A DNA stretch of 23,462 nt from assembly GCA_009889585.1 (NCBI GenBank), contig WUQV01000146.1, positions 1 to 23,462 of the forward strand, in the 5' to 3' direction. The stretch's first letter is position 1. Every line of letters begins with the position of its first letter. Below, one piece after another: positions 1 to 5,753 of the stretch. Position numbers and translations under genes: made by a program. Below the pieces are notes generated by a model. The model worked only from the letters and a program-made list of their open reading frames with translations, searched no databases and was not told the DNA's origin. The DNA comes from Candidatus Bathyarchaeota archaeon (GTDB lineage Archaea; Thermoproteota; Bathyarchaeia; Bathyarchaeales; WUQV01).

Positions 1-690
1 TGCTGAATGTATGCTCCTTGCTACTGGTCCACCCCACTCTCCTCCTTGACAAATTAAATCTATGTATATAATGCCCTTAACGCCTAATTCCATCACGACC
101 TTTCCCTTTATGTCTTGAGAAGGAATAGGGAAGAAAACGGCGTTAGCCTTCGACAGCTTACCTCGATTCATCTCGACGAATTGCGGCAAGTGAATGCTGC
201 CTATTTCCTCCTCCCCCTCTATCACGAATATCATATTTACGGGTAAACGTCCCTCTAAATCCATTATCGTCTTACAGGCGTTAAAGAACGCCCTTAGAGG
301 TGCCTTCGTATTTATCGCCCCCCGGCTTACTAAACACTTGCCGAGCGGCTCCATTTCCACGATATCGCCGCTGAAAGGCGGAACAATCCACATGCCGCTT
401 TCCTCGTCAACCGGTTGGACATCGTACATCCCGTAGACGATCAACGTCTTAGAAGCATCGAAGAACAGTTCGCCGTAAACGACAGGCCATCCGCCCGTCT
501 GCTCAACTTTAGCCTCGCCACCGAGCTCCTCTACGAAGCCCTTCGTGATATCGGCCGTCTCCTTAATCCCTGTGCCATCGGCCGATATACTCGGTTGGCG
601 CACGTACGCTTGAATTAACTTCAGGTGTTCATCGAATTTTTCATCGATTACCTTATGCACTCTGCCTAAGGATTTAGGAGCCCTACCCAT
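1..690 (-). CDS. M20-family metallopeptidase/deacylase, N-terminal part (runs off the window)
   Basis: Reading the minus strand from the ATG at 690 gives about 230 residues with no stop before the window edge, so the C-terminus is missing. The N-terminus matches M20 (ArgE/DapE/carboxypeptidase) enzymes, zinc-dependent amide-bond hydrolases. Visible matches are RQPSIS near residue 31, YGMYDVQPVD near 86, RGAINTKAP near 123 and EGEEEIGS near 158. In typical members the second motif is YGHYDVQP and the third RGAxDDKGP. Here the first metal-ligand His is Met (about residue 88) and the bridging Asp is Asn (about 127), while the acidic EGEEE segment is intact. Substrate cannot be predicted, and catalysis with a standard two-zinc site is doubtful. 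A TATA-like element on the minus strand at 732-739 lies at the right distance upstream. Family is clear; function is not. Confidence 0.85.
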   Translation of the reverse strand, partial: MGRAPKSLGRVHKVIDEKFDEHLKLIQAYVRQPSISADGTGIKETADITKGFVEELGGEAKVEQTGGWPVVYGELFFDASKTLIVYGMYDVQPVDEESGMWIVPPFSGDIVEMEPLGKCLVSRGAINTKAPLRAFFNACKTIMDLEGRLPVNMIFVIEGEEEIGSIHLPQFVEMNRGKLSKANAVFFPIPSQDIKGKVVMELGVKGIIYIDLICQGGEWGGPVARSIHSA

Positions 691-731
691 GCCAGCTCAA
701 CGCTCAGCTACCTCTTTGAGGGATAGCACTA

Positions 732-739
732 GGCTATAA
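732..739 (-). promoter_or_regulatory. TATA-box-like promoter for the M20 peptidase gene
   Basis: The minus strand reads GTTTATAG here, about 42 bases upstream of the ATG at 690. That fits an archaeal TATA box and a start site near 710. Inferred from position and composition only. Confidence 0.35.
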
Positions 740-879
740 ACATTTCTAACTAGCCTTAGCCTCCTTAGCTAATCGCTATCTACGAACCCGCACCTCGTAC
801 TTACTCGCATCGAAGCGGTCGAGCCTCAGGCCTAAATGAAGGATTTAGCGCGACGAGCCTTCCTAAGGTTAAGGTGGCG

Positions 880-890
880 GCTATAAAGCC
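880..890 (+). promoter_or_regulatory. TATA-box promoter of the Fe-S (cysteine desulfurase) operon
   Basis: GGCTATAAAGCC lies about 55 bases upstream of the first start codon. An archaeal start site would fall near 908-912. The purine-rich stretch 930-938 (GGGGAGGGA) is the ribosome-binding site and sits 2 bases from GTG 939 or 5 bases from TTG 942. Confidence 0.45.
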
Positions 891-938
891 GACGGGATTT
901 AATGTAGCTAGCGTGAGATCACGTTCAAAGGGGAGGGA

Positions 939-2153
939 GTGTTGAGAAGCGCTAAGGAGCTTATCGAGGCCCACGGGCCGGTGGAAAGGGATGTGTATTT
1001 AGACTTAGAGAACTCCAGCCCCGTTCTTCCTGAAGTTGTTGAAGCGATGTTGCCATACTTTAACGAAAGGGCCTTCGGCAGCCCTACGATTACCCATAAG
1101 CTTGGATGGGAAGCATACGAAGCCGTGATGGAGGCTTCCCAAAGGATGGCAAGTTACATAGGCGCTTCATCCCCTGAAGAAATCAACTTCACCAATAGCG
1201 AAACTGAAGCTAACAACTTAGCCCTATTAGGGGGTTGTATTGCCAATAAGGATAAAGGCTTTAAGGTCGTCGTATCCACAGCCGAACCCCTTAGCGTGGA
1301 TTTTCCATGTAGAGCCCTTCTCCCAAAGATAGGATTTAACGTCATCAAAGTGCCTGTGAATGAAGAGGGCTTCGTAATTCAAGAGCGATTTGAGGAGGCA
1401 TTGGATAAGGGGACGATATTAGTGAGCATAGCTGCTGTAAACCATGAGATAGGCACCATTCAATCGCTTAAAGAGCTTGTGGAGATTGTTAGGGATAAAG
1501 CTCCTAATGCCCTTTTCCACACCGATGCCTCAGACGCTTACGGAAGGGTGCCGTTCAACATTAAGGAGCTCGACGTAGACCTAGCCACATTGAGCAGCTA
1601 CAAGATCCAAGGCCCTAGGGGCATTGGAGCCCTCTACGTCAAGGAGGGGGTTAAGGTGGAGAGGATCATAGAGGGCCAGATGGGGACTCAAACGCTTTGG
1701 CCCGGATTGGAGAACGTTCCAGCCATGGTGGGATTTCAAAAGGCTTCGGAGATAGCATTCAAAAACTTTGATGAAGATGTATCTCACATGAGGAGGTTGA
1801 GGGACAAGCTCATCGACGGCATATTGAGCTCCATAAAGGATGCCTTGCTTAACGGTCCCAAAGGCGATAGAAGGGCTCCGGATAACGTTAACGTAAGCTT
1901 CCTAAGGTGCGTAGGGGAGGCCTTAACGATGGAGTTGAGCTTTAAGGGCGTCTACGTCTCCACAGGTAGCGCTTGCACTAGGAGAATCACCTTGCCTAGC
2001 CACGTTTTAATGGCCATAGGCCGTAGGCATGAGGAGGCCCATGGAAGCATTTTGATGAAGATCAGCAGGAGGCATACCGATGAAGATATAAGCTACGTGC
2101 TCAAGGTATTGCCTGAAGCCGTGGAGAGGTTGCGCTCCATAAGCCCAGCCTAA
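939..2153 (+). CDS. Divergent cysteine desulfurase (NifS/IscS family, class V aminotransferase fold)
   Basis: A 404-residue PLP-enzyme homologue. Family members take sulfur from cysteine onto an active-site Cys and hand it to scaffold or tRNA-thiolation proteins. The PLP lysine is seen at about residue 222 (SSYKIQGPRGIGALYV), the sulfur-accepting Cys at about 346 (STGSACTR), and the PLP-pairing Asp at about 196. Several normally invariant positions differ. The TEH motif is AEP (Pro for His), the Gln after the Asp is Asp199, the His before the lysine is Tyr221, NNE is NHE, the SGAT phosphate loop is NSET, and the RSGT segment is WPGL. GTG 939 is the longest start; TTG 942 has better spacing from GGAGG. 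It is followed after 2 bases by the IscU gene, so the two very likely work together. A desulfurase with altered chemistry, or a scaffold partner that has lost catalysis, are both possible. Confidence 0.85.
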   Translation: MLRSAKELIEAHGPVERDVYLDLENSSPVLPEVVEAMLPYFNERAFGSPTITHKLGWEAYEAVMEASQRMASYIGASSPEEINFTNSETEANNLALLGGCIANKDKGFKVVVSTAEPLSVDFPCRALLPKIGFNVIKVPVNEEGFVIQERFEEALDKGTILVSIAAVNHEIGTIQSLKELVEIVRDKAPNALFHTDASDAYGRVPFNIKELDVDLATLSSYKIQGPRGIGALYVKEGVKVERIIEGQMGTQTLWPGLENVPAMVGFQKASEIAFKNFDEDVSHMRRLRDKLIDGILSSIKDALLNGPKGDRRAPDNVNVSFLRCVGEALTMELSFKGVYVSTGSACTRRITLPSHVLMAIGRRHEEAHGSILMKISRRHTDEDISYVLKVLPEAVERLRSISPA

Positions 2154-2155
2154 GG

Positions 2156-2686
2156 TTGAGGCCTTTGTTCGAAGAATTCCCATATGAGGAACTTCCGTCG
2201 AGGGTTCCGTTGCTATACGGCCGCAAGGTCTTGGAGCTATTTAGGAATCCCAAGAACTTAGGGAGGATGGATGATGCTGACGCTATGGCTTACGCTGGAA
2301 GCCCTGTTTGCGGGGATATGATAGCCATGTATCTAAAAATAAGTGATGAGGAAGTAGTGGAAAAGGCTAAATTCGAGAGCTACGGCTGCGCGGCCAATAT
2401 AGCCGCTGCAAGCATCCTCACTGAGATGATCACCGATAAGAAGCTTGAGGAAGCTTGGAAAATAAGCTGGAGGGATGTTACCAAAGAGCTTGGAGGGCTA
2501 CCGTCGGTAAAGTATCATTGCGGCGTGTTAGCCGTAGGAGCCTTAAGAAGGGCCATTAGAAACTATCATGAAAGGAAGGGTAAGCTGCCCGATTGGATTC
2601 CTAAGGGGGAAACTTTAGAGGAAAAGCAAGCTTTAGAGGAGGAGGAATTGGCGAAAGTGCTTTCCAAAAGGTTTAAGCTTGAGTGA
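2156..2686 (+). CDS. IscU/NifU-N type iron-sulfur cluster scaffold
   Basis: This 176-residue protein has the three cluster-ligand cysteines of IscU in order: VCGDM (with the conserved Asp two residues after the Cys), SYGCAANIAAAS and VKYHCGVLA. IscU receives sulfur from a cysteine desulfurase and assembles an Fe-S cluster for transfer to apoproteins. The N-terminal core starts at about residue 24 (YGRKVLELFRNPKNLG), as in IscU. A charged C-terminal tail of about 40 residues extends past the usual end. The TTG start at 2156 is 2 bases after the desulfurase stop, so translation is probably coupled. All ligands are intact, in contrast to the altered desulfurase upstream. Confidence 0.92.
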   Translation: MRPLFEEFPYEELPSRVPLLYGRKVLELFRNPKNLGRMDDADAMAYAGSPVCGDMIAMYLKISDEEVVEKAKFESYGCAANIAAASILTEMITDKKLEEAWKISWRDVTKELGGLPSVKYHCGVLAVGALRRAIRNYHERKGKLPDWIPKGETLEEKQALEEEELAKVLSKRFKLE

Positions 2687-2961
2687 TCCTTATGAACGAG
2701 GGGCTTGATAGGTTCGTAAAGGCTATTGAAAGGGCTTGTGCTGAAGGTAATGAGTACGTCGTCATATTAAAGCTTAAGGGAAGCGAGGAAGCCATGGAGA
2801 AGCTCCTCTCCAAAGGGAAGGTGTTGAAAAAGCTCCCCTCGATGATCCTTTTACGTTATGGCGATGCGGAGATAAGCGTATCTATAGGCGGGAAGCTTCT
2901 CGTTAAGAACGTTAAAAGCGAGGAGGAAGTTAAAGAACTTTTATCTAAGATCCTCTTCTAA
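2683..2961 (+). CDS. Small protein of unknown function in the Fe-S operon
   Basis: A 92-residue protein with no cysteine pair or motif I recognise beyond one Cys near the N-terminus. Its GTG start overlaps the IscU stop (GTGA). An ATG at 2692 is the alternative, giving 89 residues. The pattern is an N-terminal helix, a hydrophobic strand (EYVVILKLKG), an amphipathic helix, strands (SMILLRYGDAEISVSIGGK) and a C-terminal helix rich in Glu and Lys (KSEEEVKELLSKIL). It looks like a compact alpha/beta domain. Co-translation with desulfurase and scaffold suggests an accessory role in cluster assembly or delivery, but that is inference from position only. Confidence 0.7.
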   Translation: MILMNEGLDRFVKAIERACAEGNEYVVILKLKGSEEAMEKLLSKGKVLKKLPSMILLRYGDAEISVSIGGKLLVKNVKSEEEVKELLSKILF

Positions 2962-3321
2962 TCCGTTAAGGTCATTCAATTAGCTAACGCTTTAGTTAAG
3001 AATTCGTTAAGACTTCTCATCGCGAGAAGCTAACTTAAGGCTAAGTCCTCGCATAGAACCTCAAGTAGATACTCGCATCTCCTTTACGCTCGCCCTTTAA
3101 AATGACTATGAGAATGACCTTAGCCTTCAAAGCCTAGATAGAAGGCCCGTCGGGCGCATTATGCAACATAATCCTTGGGATGGCTTAGGTTAAGGAGTTG
3201 CCTAAACGCCTCAAGGGGCCTGTAGGCCGTGAAGAATGAACTTATCCGTCTATGATCTACTCCCTTACTTCGCTTTAGCCTCTGCTTCCGCTGGCCTTTA
3301 CGGCCTCCCAAGAGGTCTTCG
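2962..3321. other. Intergenic region upstream of the SRP RNA
   Basis: About 360 bases with no convincing gene. The one open frame on the minus strand (3159-3353) has no family resemblance and runs over the SRP promoter, so I do not call it. No tRNA or C/D-box pattern was found. Confidence 0.4.
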
Positions 3322-3332
3322 TTAAACTTATA
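3322..3332 (+). promoter_or_regulatory. TATA-box promoter of the SRP RNA gene
   Basis: TTAAACTTATA ends about 21 bases before the predicted 5' end of the SRP RNA at about 3353. This is the expected spacing for an archaeal TATA box. Confidence 0.55.
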
Positions 3333-3352
3333 CCTCGGGGAGTAAGAGAACA

Positions 3353-3712
3353 CTTAGGCGGCGGGCCTAGGCGGGGGGCTAGGGGTCCCCTGAGGGCCGA
3401 AAGCCTGACCGTAAATCCCCTATACGACGGGCCGAAAGCCTAGGCGAGGCGCCGAGGCTCGTCAAGCCCTTCGTCCGGACCCATGAGTGCTCGTCCTTAG
3501 GGCTGGCGGTCGTGAGGCGGCCTCCGTAGGGAGGCTTGCTCTTACGTTCGCTAGGCGAACCTGGCCAGGCCCGGGAGGCGGGCGCTTAACCCGCCCGAAG
3601 GAGCAACCTAAGCTTAGACGTTCAGCGCTTAAGGGGAGCGGGCACGAGCGAAAGGGCGAAAGGAGCTCGACGAAGGCTTCGACGTCGAACCTCGGGGCCC
3701 GCCGCCTAAAGG
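3353..3712 (+). ncRNA. ffs: Archaeal signal recognition particle (7S/SRP) RNA, apparently intron-containing
   Basis: A GC-rich island whose ends pair perfectly over 14 bp (3354-3367 with 3696-3709), forming the archaeal helix 1 that joins the 5' and 3' ends. The 5' Alu-like part contains short GNRA-like hairpins (GGCCGAAAGCC twice) and CCGTAAATCCCC. In the S domain, helix 6 ends in GCCTCC-GTAG-GGAGGC (GNAR loop, the SRP19 site). Helix 7 is GTTCGC-TAG-GCGAAC (3546-3560). Helix 8 carries the SRP54-binding internal loop CCAGG (3565-3569) opposite AGCA (3602-3605). The normally contiguous helix 8 tip is interrupted by 22 extra bases, described separately. The motifs fix the plus strand. The T-rich stretch CTTTT at 3714-3718 probably ends transcription. 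The 3' end overlaps the last few bases of the convergent tRNA-thiolase gene. The RNA is the scaffold of the particle that targets secretory and membrane proteins to the Sec translocon. Confidence 0.9.
3578..3599 (+). other. Candidate 22-nt bulge-helix-bulge intron in the helix 8 loop of SRP RNA
   Basis: Seen in sequence: a 4-bp central helix (3572-3575 CGGG with 3594-3597 CCCG). A 3-nt bulge on the 5' strand (A3576 G3577 G3578). Bases A3598 A3599 G3600 on the 3' strand (two bases if G3600 pairs with C3571). An inner stem (3579-3582 with 3590-3593) closed by a 7-nt loop. Cutting after the second base of each bulge and joining 3577 to 3600 gives CCAGGCCCGGGAGGGAGCA, a canonical SRP helix 8 with CCC/GGG closing a GGGA tetraloop. 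Because 3578 and 3600 are both G, removal of 3579-3600 gives the same product. The archaeal tRNA-splicing endonuclease recognises this kind of structure. Splicing itself is inference. Confidence 0.65.
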
Positions 3713-4638
3713 ACTTTTAACTCCTGAAGCATTTGACATGGCTTACAAACGTCACCAGCTGTCGGCTCGCCGCATGACTTACACTCTCGAAGGCCCCAGC
3801 CCTTGGCCATCGCCTCTAACGCCGGCCTCATTCTTTCGGCGGATCGGACGATGGCGTACTTAACCCCTGGGTGATTATGCTCCAATCGATTGAGGGCGAT
3901 TCGTACGTCGTTCCTCAAAGCCCTTGAGGCATAGGGGCATGGAACGCTTTGAAACTTGATCCCCCTTAAGTAGGCGTAAAGGGCTACCTCCCTTTCCGGC
4001 ACCTCGAAAAGGGGCTTAACCCTTTGTATTAACTTCGGATGAACGTCTTCCGTGACTGGCTTCGTTCGAGCGAGCCTAATCGGATCGCCGTGAAGGATGT
4101 TGAGCATCACCGTTTGAGCTTCATCGTCCAACGTGTGAGCCGTCGCGAGCTTATCCGTCCCCTCCTCTCGCGCGATGACGTTTAACGCCCTCCTTCGCAG
4201 AACCCCGCAGTAAGAACAAGGGCCTAGGTCAAGGCCCTTTCGTTCAACCATTTTCACGACTTCGTCCAACTCGTAGCCGTACAACCCCTTGAACGAAGCT
4301 ACGATGTGCTTCACGCCTAGCTTAGCGCTATAAGCTCTCGCGACGTCAAGAGCCTCATCCCTATAGCCCTTTATCCCCTCGTCTATCGTAATGGCGAATA
4401 GCTCGGCCTTTGGGAAGGCGCGCTCGATCTTGAAGAGGATGTCGAGGAGGGAGACGCTATCCTTCCCACCTGAAACCGCTACGGCTATTCGATCTTGAGG
4501 TTCAAACATATCGTATTTCGCGATGGTGACGCGAACCTTGCTCTCGATCGAGCTAAGGAAGCATTTAGAGCAAAGCCTCTCGCCAGAGTAAGGCCTAGCG
4601 TAAACAGCATCCCCCTTCTTACATGAAGTACAAGCCAA
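3706..4638 (-). CDS. ncsA: tRNA 2-thiouridine synthesis protein, Ncs6/CTU1-TtuA type (TtcA superfamily)
   Basis: A 310-residue PP-loop ATPase that adenylates a tRNA uridine and replaces its 2-oxygen with sulfur. Seen: an N-terminal CxxC...CxxC zinc finger (CTSCKKG, LCSKC), the SGGKDS PP-loop at about residue 55, the catalytic/cluster CSYCG motif at about 142, a third Cys in VPCPYA, and a C-terminal zinc finger (CKSCGEPTAGDVCKPC). CSYCGVLRRRALN followed by NILHGDPIRLAR resembles the U34-modifying Ncs6/CTU1 branch more than U54-specific TtuA, but I am not certain of the target base. The TTG start at 4638 places the zinc finger at the very N-terminus. It converges on the SRP RNA and lies near the Fe-S/desulfurase operon, a plausible source of its sulfur or cluster. 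Confidence 0.88.
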   Translation of the reverse strand: MACTSCKKGDAVYARPYSGERLCSKCFLSSIESKVRVTIAKYDMFEPQDRIAVAVSGGKDSVSLLDILFKIERAFPKAELFAITIDEGIKGYRDEALDVARAYSAKLGVKHIVASFKGLYGYELDEVVKMVERKGLDLGPCSYCGVLRRRALNVIAREEGTDKLATAHTLDDEAQTVMLNILHGDPIRLARTKPVTEDVHPKLIQRVKPLFEVPEREVALYAYLRGIKFQSVPCPYASRALRNDVRIALNRLEHNHPGVKYAIVRSAERMRPALEAMAKGWGLRECKSCGEPTAGDVCKPCQMLQELKVL

Positions 4639-4774
4639 TGCGTCGACCGATCACAGCGTTTATCGCTTAATTAAACTTTAATCGCTTATTAGATTGTCGG
4701 AAAAACTCTAGACGCGCTTCGGTAGATACCGAACGCCTCGTTGAAGTCCTTCACCCTTTAATTCTCAATTAACG

Positions 4775-4784
4775 CTTTATAAAG
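4775..4784 (+). promoter_or_regulatory. TATA-like promoter (palindromic CTTTATAAAG) for a possible non-coding RNA
   Basis: A strong archaeal TATA-like element with no protein start downstream. The expected transcript start near 4801-4806 coincides with the first of three hairpins. Confidence 0.4.
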
Positions 4785-4800
4785 AGGCAGGAGCGCTTAG

Positions 4801-4900
4801 GCTGCGAAGCGGATGTCAAGTAGTCGCAGCGTATGGGCATATTAGAGGTGCTTATGCCAGCTGTGAACTACCCCTCCCTATTGTAAGGGGACTTCCCGCC
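4801..4900 (+). ncRNA. Possible structured RNA / IS200-IS605-like end, three hairpins
   Basis: Three consecutive inverted repeats follow a TATA-like box: GCTGCGA (4801-4807) with TCGCAGC (4824-4830); GGCATA (4836-4841) with TATGCC (4853-4858); and the segment GTGAACTACC plus CCCCT...AGGGG ending ACTTCCCGCC (4863-4900). The last segment recurs at 13782 and, in degenerate form, at 14003. In my memory GTGAACTACC followed by a C-rich/G-rich hairpin is common at IS200/IS605-type (TnpB-carrying) element ends in prokaryotes. No transposase gene is present here. It could be a solo element end or a TnpB-type guide-RNA relic; the RNA call is inference. Confidence 0.35.
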
Positions 4901-4951
4901 GATAAGGTTAAAGATAACTTTAATAACCGGAAGCCGTAAGCGTCGAAGGCC

Positions 4952-5170
4952 ATGTGGGAGTACGTCCTAGGTGGAGCGGCGGTGTTCAGTTTGATAATGG
5001 GCCCCTCCTTGAGATAAGAGGTTCGCTTCAGCTTCATGAAGGATACGTATGATGAGAAAATGATCAAATTCACTCATGCGCTGGCTAAATTTGCTGAATA
5101 TAGTAACGTTGGAGGAAATAGAACAGCTGGATTCGGAGTTACAAAGCATATCCCGCTAAAGTCTCAGTAA
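4952..5170 (+). pseudogene. Cas6-like endoribonuclease, C-terminal remnant 1 (in-frame stop)
   Basis: The frame starting at ATG 4952 reads MWEYVLGGAAVFSLIMG, hits TAA at 5015-5017, and continues in frame to TAA at 5168. The part after the stop ends in HALAKFAEYSNVGGNRTAGFG. Cas6 proteins, which cut CRISPR precursor RNA, end in such a glycine-rich loop (Gly-rich stretch closing with GFG). Only about 70 residues of a family usually 230-290 long are present, and the active-site His region is absent. A close relative lies just downstream. Confidence 0.5.
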
Positions 5171-5179
5171 GTTCACGAT

Positions 5180-5445
5180 TTGATTCTGATGCAGAACGCT
5201 GTTAAGGGTGCAACTTCAATCAAGAGGAACGCCTTGAACGCTACTGAGGAAGGCGTTTACGCCATCGGCTTCGTCGACGTAGTTGAGTTCAACTTCATGG
5301 ATGATGTTTGCAACGAGCGCATGGCGCATTATACGTACGCCTTAGCGATGTTCGCGAGTACGGCAACGTCGGCGGGGATAGGACTGCGGGCTTCGGCATG
5401 GTGAAGCGTATCTCACATCAATATAACCGTTGGTATGATCACTAA
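5180..5445 (+). pseudogene. Cas6-like endoribonuclease, C-terminal remnant 2 (frameshifted)
   Basis: Frame A up to about 5355 reads ...VEFNFMDDVCNERMAHYTYALAMFA. A one-base shift to the frame starting at 5356 continues EYGNVGGDRTAGFGMVKRIS and stops at 5443-5445. The joined peptide aligns along about 45 residues with the remnant at 5018-5170 (VRFSFMKD..., HALAKFAEYSNVGGNRTAGFG). This shows both that a base was lost near 5355 and that the two are paralogous gene ends. The N-terminal half before about 5260 has no match I recognise. Confidence 0.5.
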
Positions 5446-5753
5446 GACCGTTTCTTAGCTCCTCCCCATCTAAATCCCGAAAATTCAACAGCTGAAATTA
5501 CGCCTTTAATTTCGAGGTCTTAATGACCTCGATCTACTGAAGGGGCTGATTCAGGGCTGTGTCTCACTTCGGGGAAAGAATTAAAGGAAATGCATCCTTT
5601 TGTTTTTCGATTTTGAATAAATCCTAAGGAAGCCTATTAAGGCATGATATCATCAGAGTGATGTAAATTATAACGGAGACTGAAGAAGAGGGTTGCATTA
5701 TTAAGGTTACTATGAGTGAAACCAAGATAAAGAAAAAATAGCGGGGGAAGTGC
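5446..5753. other. Intergenic region downstream of the cas6 remnants
   Basis: About 300 AT-rich bases. The only clear structure is the perfect hairpin listed at 5512-5532. No gene is seen. Confidence 0.4.
5512..5532. repeat. Perfect 8-bp hairpin (inverted repeat)
   Basis: TCGAGGTC-TTAAT-GACCTCGA. It is isolated in intergenic DNA between the cas6 remnants and the Nramp gene. Its role is unknown. Confidence 0.5.

Noticed and set aside
3353..3712. RNase P RNA as an explanation for the GC-rich island
   Set aside because: No GGAAAGTCC-type or other RNase P core motif; the helix 6 GNAR loop and the CCAGG/AGCA helix 8 loop identify SRP RNA instead.
3487..3720. Plus-strand open frame of 77 codons over the GC-rich island
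   Set aside because: It lies wholly inside the SRP RNA; the helices and SRP motifs explain the sequence and the peptide is Arg/Gly-rich noise.
5659..5690. C/D-box-like GTGATGT ... CTGA
   Set aside because: Only one imperfect box pair with no internal boxes or terminal stem.
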